The position numbers were made by a program, and so were the translations under genes. This document shows positions 60,243-64,000 of a stretch of DNA of 64,000 bases, piece after piece. The notes under the pieces were generated by a model. It worked only from the letters and a program-made list of their open reading frames with translations. It was not told where the DNA came from and ran no database searches. The DNA lies in contig NZ_JAMOKX010000002.1 of the NCBI RefSeq assembly GCF_023646285.1, forward strand, positions 272,949 to 336,948, given 5' to 3'. Source of the DNA: Helicobacter colisuis (GTDB taxonomy: Bacteria > Campylobacterota > Campylobacteria > Campylobacterales > Helicobacteraceae). Position 1 is the first letter of the stretch. Every line of letters begins with the position of its first letter.

Positions 60243-62393
60243 ATGACTGAAGTTGCAAAATTAAATATTAGCGGAATGCATTGTAGCGCTTGTTCTGCTA
60301 CAATTGAACATAATTTAAAAAAAGTATCAGGCATTACAAACATTAAGATTAATGCAATTAGCGGTAGGGCAAAAATTGCTTTTGATTCAGCAAAAGTAAG
60401 TGAGCAAAAAATTATTGATTTGATCACTTCTTATGGATTCCCTGCCTCAAAAGATAATGCAAAGGAATTAGAGATTTTATACATTCAAGGCTTAAAAAAG
60501 CGTTTGTGGATTGGAATCCCTTTGTTTTTATTGATTTTTATACTACATATGAGTGGATTCCATAGCACTTGGAGCTCCATTGTTCAGCTTATTTTAGCAA
60601 CGATAGTGCAGGTGTATTGTGGCTATCCTTTTTATGTGGGAGCTAAAAGTTTTTTTAAAACTAAAAGTGCGGATATGAATGTATTAATTGCGCTTGGAAC
60701 GAGTGTGGCGTATTTGTATTCTGTATATTTATTTGCTAGTGGCGGGAGTAATGGATATTATTTTGAGGGGTCTAGTGCTGTAATTTGCTTTGTTTTATTG
60801 GGAGAATTTTTAAAAAGCAAAGCTAAAAAAAAGGCAGGTGATGAGCTTGAATCTTTGGTAAAGATTCTGCCAAGTCAAGCTAGAATCTTAAAAGATGGAA
60901 AGACAGAGTGGATTGCTATTAACCAAATTAAAAAAGGTGATGAATGCCTTGTAGTTGGTGGAGAGAAGATTCCACTAGATGGGATTGTAATAAAAGGAAG
61001 TGCAGAAGTTAGCAGTGCGCATATCAATGGCGAAGAAATGCCTAGAGTGCTAGAGGTAGGTAGTGAAGTTATTGGAGGAAGTTTGGTATTAAATGGAGAA
61101 ATTACCATTCAATCTTGTAAAGATTCTAATGAGTTTTTTGTCTATGAAATGCTAGACCTTTTGGAGCTTTCACAAACCCAAAAACCACCCATTGGCAAAA
61201 TGGCAGATAAGATTGCTTCTATTTTTGTGCCAAGCATTGTGATTTTAAGTCTTGTAGCCTTTGTGTTTTGGTGGATTATGGGTGAGGGATTTGCCTTTAG
61301 TTTATCTATTGCAGCGGCTATTTTGGTTGTCTCTTGTCCTTGTGCTTTGGGGCTTGCTGTGCCATTAGCGATTGTGTGTGCAAGTATGCGTGCAAAAAAA
61401 AGTGAAATTTTGATTAAGTCTCCAGAGATTTATGAGAGAGCAAAGCAGATTAAAACAATTGTATTTGATAAAACAGGAACGCTAACAAAGGGCGAAATTA
61501 CGCTAAAGAATGTTGAGTTGGTTGAAGAAAATGCAGAGTTTGATTTAAACTTTCTTGCTAGTTTAGTTTATGTAATGCAAGAGAACAATCCTCATCCTAT
61601 TGCAAAGGCATTTTTGGAGTATTTTAAAACAAATAAACAAACAATTAAATTGCAAGAAAAAGAATATCTTATTGCTAAAGGTGTGAGGGCGAAATATCAA
61701 CAAAAAGAATATTTTTTGGGATCATTGGGGTGGATTGAAGAGATTCTAGGTGGGATAGAAAAGATAAAATGCAGAGAAAATGTGATTGCTTTGTGTGACA
61801 ATAAGAAACTTTTGGCTTTGTTTTATTTGCAAGATTCAATTAAAAATGGCGCAAAAGAAGTAGTAGAATCTCTTAAAACTAAAGGAATACAATCTGTCAT
61901 CTTAAGTGGAGATAATATAGAGAGTGTGGAGAGAGTAGCTAAAAGCATAGGGATTGAAAGATTTTATGCAGGGGTAAATCCCACGCAAAAAGCCGAAGTG
62001 GTGGCAAAACTCGCAAAAGAGGGTGGAGTGTGTTTTGTGGGAGATGGAATTAATGATGCTTTAGCGCTTAAACAAGCTAGTTTTGGAATTTCTTTTGTTA
62101 ATGCCACAGAATTGGCTCAAGAAATAGGGGATGTTTTACTTTTAAAAGATGATTTAAAAGGAATTATTAAGGTATTTGAAATCGCTTTTGCAACTTTAAG
62201 TAATATCAAGCAGAATCTATTTTTTGCATACATATATAATATAGTTTTAATTCCTATTGCCGCTGGAGCTTTGTATTCTGTATTTGGGGTTATTTTACAA
62301 CCAGCATTTGCAGGAATGGCAATGGCATTTAGTTCGGTGAGTGTAGTGAGCAATGCGTTGCGTATTACAAAGTTAAAGCTAAAAGGAGAATAA
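60243..62393 (+). CDS. copA: Copper-exporting P1B-type ATPase
   Basis: A 716-residue P-type ATPase. One heavy-metal-binding domain at the N-terminus has GMHCSACS (C14, C17). Six to eight helices follow, with the CPC metal site (365-367), the DKTGTLTKGE phosphorylation loop (409-418) and the NPHPIAKA motif. The usual TGE actuator motif is NGEEMP here (262-267), a mild change. It exports Cu(I) from the cytoplasm. It has its own start and AAGGGATAA ribosome-binding site, and is followed directly by flgA. No copP chaperone gene follows, unlike some Helicobacter clusters. Confidence 0.92.
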   Translation: MTEVAKLNISGMHCSACSATIEHNLKKVSGITNIKINAISGRAKIAFDSAKVSEQKIIDLITSYGFPASKDNAKELEILYIQGLKKRLWIGIPLFLLIFILHMSGFHSTWSSIVQLILATIVQVYCGYPFYVGAKSFFKTKSADMNVLIALGTSVAYLYSVYLFASGGSNGYYFEGSSAVICFVLLGEFLKSKAKKKAGDELESLVKILPSQARILKDGKTEWIAINQIKKGDECLVVGGEKIPLDGIVIKGSAEVSSAHINGEEMPRVLEVGSEVIGGSLVLNGEITIQSCKDSNEFFVYEMLDLLELSQTQKPPIGKMADKIASIFVPSIVILSLVAFVFWWIMGEGFAFSLSIAAAILVVSCPCALGLAVPLAIVCASMRAKKSEILIKSPEIYERAKQIKTIVFDKTGTLTKGEITLKNVELVEENAEFDLNFLASLVYVMQENNPHPIAKAFLEYFKTNKQTIKLQEKEYLIAKGVRAKYQQKEYFLGSLGWIEEILGGIEKIKCRENVIALCDNKKLLALFYLQDSIKNGAKEVVESLKTKGIQSVILSGDNIESVERVAKSIGIERFYAGVNPTQKAEVVAKLAKEGGVCFVGDGINDALALKQASFGISFVNATELAQEIGDVLLLKDDLKGIIKVFEIAFATLSNIKQNLFFAYIYNIVLIPIAAGALYSVFGVILQPAFAGMAMAFSSVSVVSNALRITKLKLKGE

Positions 62394-63290
62394 ATGTTCC
62401 AAAGGATTCTAGGGATTTTACTCTTTTTTGGAATTGCTTTGTATGGATTAGAATATTTTGTGTTAGAAGAAGAATATCATTTTGATGAAAATAAAATCTA
62501 TGCTAAAACATTATTTCCACAATTAGACTATGACTTTTTGCTTTTGGAGATTCCTACAAATTCTAGTAATTTTCAAATCAAAAGTTTTCAACTAATCGCT
62601 CTTTTTGAAAAAGAGGGCATACAAATGGGGGCAAAATCCTCTGTTATTACTTTTAAAAGAGAGATTAAGGGTGATATTGATGGAGTTAAGAATTATATTA
62701 TGGGTTTATTTTTACAAGAATACAAAAAAAATAATATTAAGATTCGCTCCATTGAGCTAGAGCAAATAACGCCAACTGATTTTAATCCCAAAACAATGAG
62801 AGAGATTGATTTCCACTCTAAACTTTTAAAACGCAAAGAAGGAACTTTTGATGTGGTGGTAGAAGAAAATGGGCGCAATAAAAAAGTGTTTTTTAAATAT
62901 AATCTTGATGCTACTTTGGAGGGAATTATGACGATAGACGAAATAAGCGGAGGGCAGACAATCACCTATCAAAATGCGCGTGTAGTTGAGATTCCTTTTG
63001 AAAAAATTAGTGCTGAATTAATGAGAAGAGAAGAGATTGGCAAAGTGGCAGTGCGCTCTTATACTCCAAAAGAAGTTTTAGTAACGCACGATAGATTAGT
63101 GGCTAAACGAGTTGTTAAAAAAGGCGATAAAATTGTAGTAAGTGTGCAAGAAAAAGGAGTTTTGTTAGAATTTGTTTTAGAAGCGCTTAAAAATGGAGCC
63201 ATTGGAGATGTGATAAGAGCTAAAGCGCTTGAGGGCAAAAAAACTTATCAAGTTAAAGTCATTGATGAGGGGAGGGGAATTTTGCAATGA
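62394..63290 (+). CDS. flgA: Flagellar P-ring assembly protein FlgA
   Basis: A 298-residue exported protein: an N-terminal hydrophobic segment (MFQRILGILLFFGIALYGLEYF), then a poorly conserved domain, and a C-terminal SAF domain (about 200-298) with SYTPKEVLVTHDRLVAKRVVKKGDKI and IGDVIRAKALEGKKTYQVKV. FlgA guides assembly of the flagellar P-ring in the periplasm. The ATG follows the copA stop with no spacing, so the pair is probably co-transcribed. Its end overlaps ubiX (ATGA). Its middle is longer than the E. coli protein. Confidence 0.87.
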   Translation: MFQRILGILLFFGIALYGLEYFVLEEEYHFDENKIYAKTLFPQLDYDFLLLEIPTNSSNFQIKSFQLIALFEKEGIQMGAKSSVITFKREIKGDIDGVKNYIMGLFLQEYKKNNIKIRSIELEQITPTDFNPKTMREIDFHSKLLKRKEGTFDVVVEENGRNKKVFFKYNLDATLEGIMTIDEISGGQTITYQNARVVEIPFEKISAELMRREEIGKVAVRSYTPKEVLVTHDRLVAKRVVKKGDKIVVSVQEKGVLLEFVLEALKNGAIGDVIRAKALEGKKTYQVKVIDEGRGILQ

Positions 63291-63853
63291 AGCGAATTAT
63301 TGTTGGAATTAGCGGAGCAAGTGGGGCAGGGCTTGGATTGCGATTTTTAAAAGCTTTGCCTGGTGAGTTAGAAAAATATTGCGTGATTTCAAATGGAGCC
63401 AAGCAAGTTTTGCTATCAGAAGAAGGGCGAAAGGAATATATGGAATTTGAAGCAATACAAACTAAAGATAATAAGATTTTTATACTAGAAGATAGTGATA
63501 TGGGAGCTTGCATTGCTAGTGGATCTTTTGTTTGCGAGGCAATGGCGGTGATTCCTTGTTCTCAAAACACCCTAGCAAAAATCGCTTGTGGAATCAGCGA
63601 TACTTTAATAACTCGCGCTGCAAGCGTTATGATAAAAGAACAAAGAAAACTTTTGCTTTCCCCGCGAGAAATGCCCCTAAGTCCGATTGTTTTAGAAAAT
63701 ATGTTAAAGCTCTCAAAACTTAGAGTGATTATGGCACCGCCTATAGTGGGTTATTATGCTGGGGGTGATCTTGAAAGTATTGAGCATATGTTAATAGGTA
63801 AGTGGTGTGATAGTTTAGGGATTCCTTATAAATATAAGCGCTGGGGAGAATAA
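63287..63853 (+). CDS. ubiX: Flavin prenyltransferase UbiX
   Basis: A 188-residue flavoprotein. It has the ISGASGAGLGLRFL opening that binds FMN and the SFVCEAMAVIPCSQNTLAKIACGIS, LLSPREMPLS and MAPPIVGYYAG blocks of the UbiX/Pad1 family. It attaches a dimethylallyl group to FMN and supplies prenylated flavin to UbiD-type decarboxylases. No ubiD gene is next to it. Its ATG overlaps the flgA stop by four bases (ATGA). The length is normal for the family. Confidence 0.92.
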   Translation: MKRIIVGISGASGAGLGLRFLKALPGELEKYCVISNGAKQVLLSEEGRKEYMEFEAIQTKDNKIFILEDSDMGACIASGSFVCEAMAVIPCSQNTLAKIACGISDTLITRAASVMIKEQRKLLLSPREMPLSPIVLENMLKLSKLRVIMAPPIVGYYAGGDLESIEHMLIGKWCDSLGIPYKYKRWGE

Positions 63854-64000
63854 TCTAATCTTAAATTATAATTTTCATACAAATCTCTCTCAATCCCTTT
63901 TATTTTAATATTCCCTTAAGCTTATGCTGCTATAATTCCACTTCCTTTTTTGAAATAAAAAAAGTGTTCTTTTGGCTTTATATACATTAATATAGTATAG

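Overview
The window is a compact, AT-rich bacterial chromosome segment whose gene set points to a Helicobacter-type Campylobacterota genome, probably an enterohepatic species near the H. pullorum/H. canadensis group. The family-typical genes are FqrB, CcoS, a Helicobacter-type CheZ, HrgA, bifunctional PutA with PutP, ArsP, HemJ and a KchA-like potassium channel. I could not run searches, so the species placement is inference. I saw no rRNA, tRNA, CRISPR array or intact insertion sequence.

Layout. Positions 1-8300 hold mostly minus-strand housekeeping genes: potassium channel, L28, maf-ccoS-fqrB, fliL-acpS, pheA, lysA, metF-ftsW and a small periplasmic protein. Positions 8408-11280 carry an aromatic amino-acid permease coupled to an odd methylase-like/HsdS-like fusion that lacks the catalytic NPPY motif. 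Positions 11336-13676 are feoAB with a Fur-type operator. Positions 13.7-26.2 kb are the accessory core. Reading on the minus strand from 26.2 kb, the order is hrgA, an 873-residue guaA, hsdM, hsdS, a membrane-anchored coiled-coil protein and hsdR, all closely packed. The guaA product has GNAT-like and 3-methyladenine DNA glycosylase I (Tag) domains inserted between its two GMP synthase domains. The hsdM gene is broken by a one-base frameshift. Positions 26.3-30.7 kb hold arsenic genes (arsR-arsP, arsB) around an aldo/keto reductase and an MFS remnant.

Positions 30.9-36.2 kb form a proline-use operon, putA (with a one-base frameshift) and putP. The rest is largely core metabolism: a CitE-like lyase, nadB, uvrC, ubiE, argH, hemJ, an amino-acid ABC transporter without a binding protein, a stand-alone type IIG-like restriction-modification enzyme, a sugar-efflux permease, cheZ, a U32 peptidase-family protein, a sulfide:quinone reductase module, slt, yggT, gltX, dapF, pcm, a nitrilase, nrdB, copA, flgA and ubiX.

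The most notable finding is the GMP synthase carrying an apparently intact DNA-repair glycosylase, embedded in a run of restriction-type genes. Others are the type I-linked membrane protein, the degenerate methylase fusion, two single-base frameshifts, and several genes below usual size limits: a 40-residue lipoprotein, a 53-residue DUF2892 protein and two short ORFs with good ribosome-binding sites.
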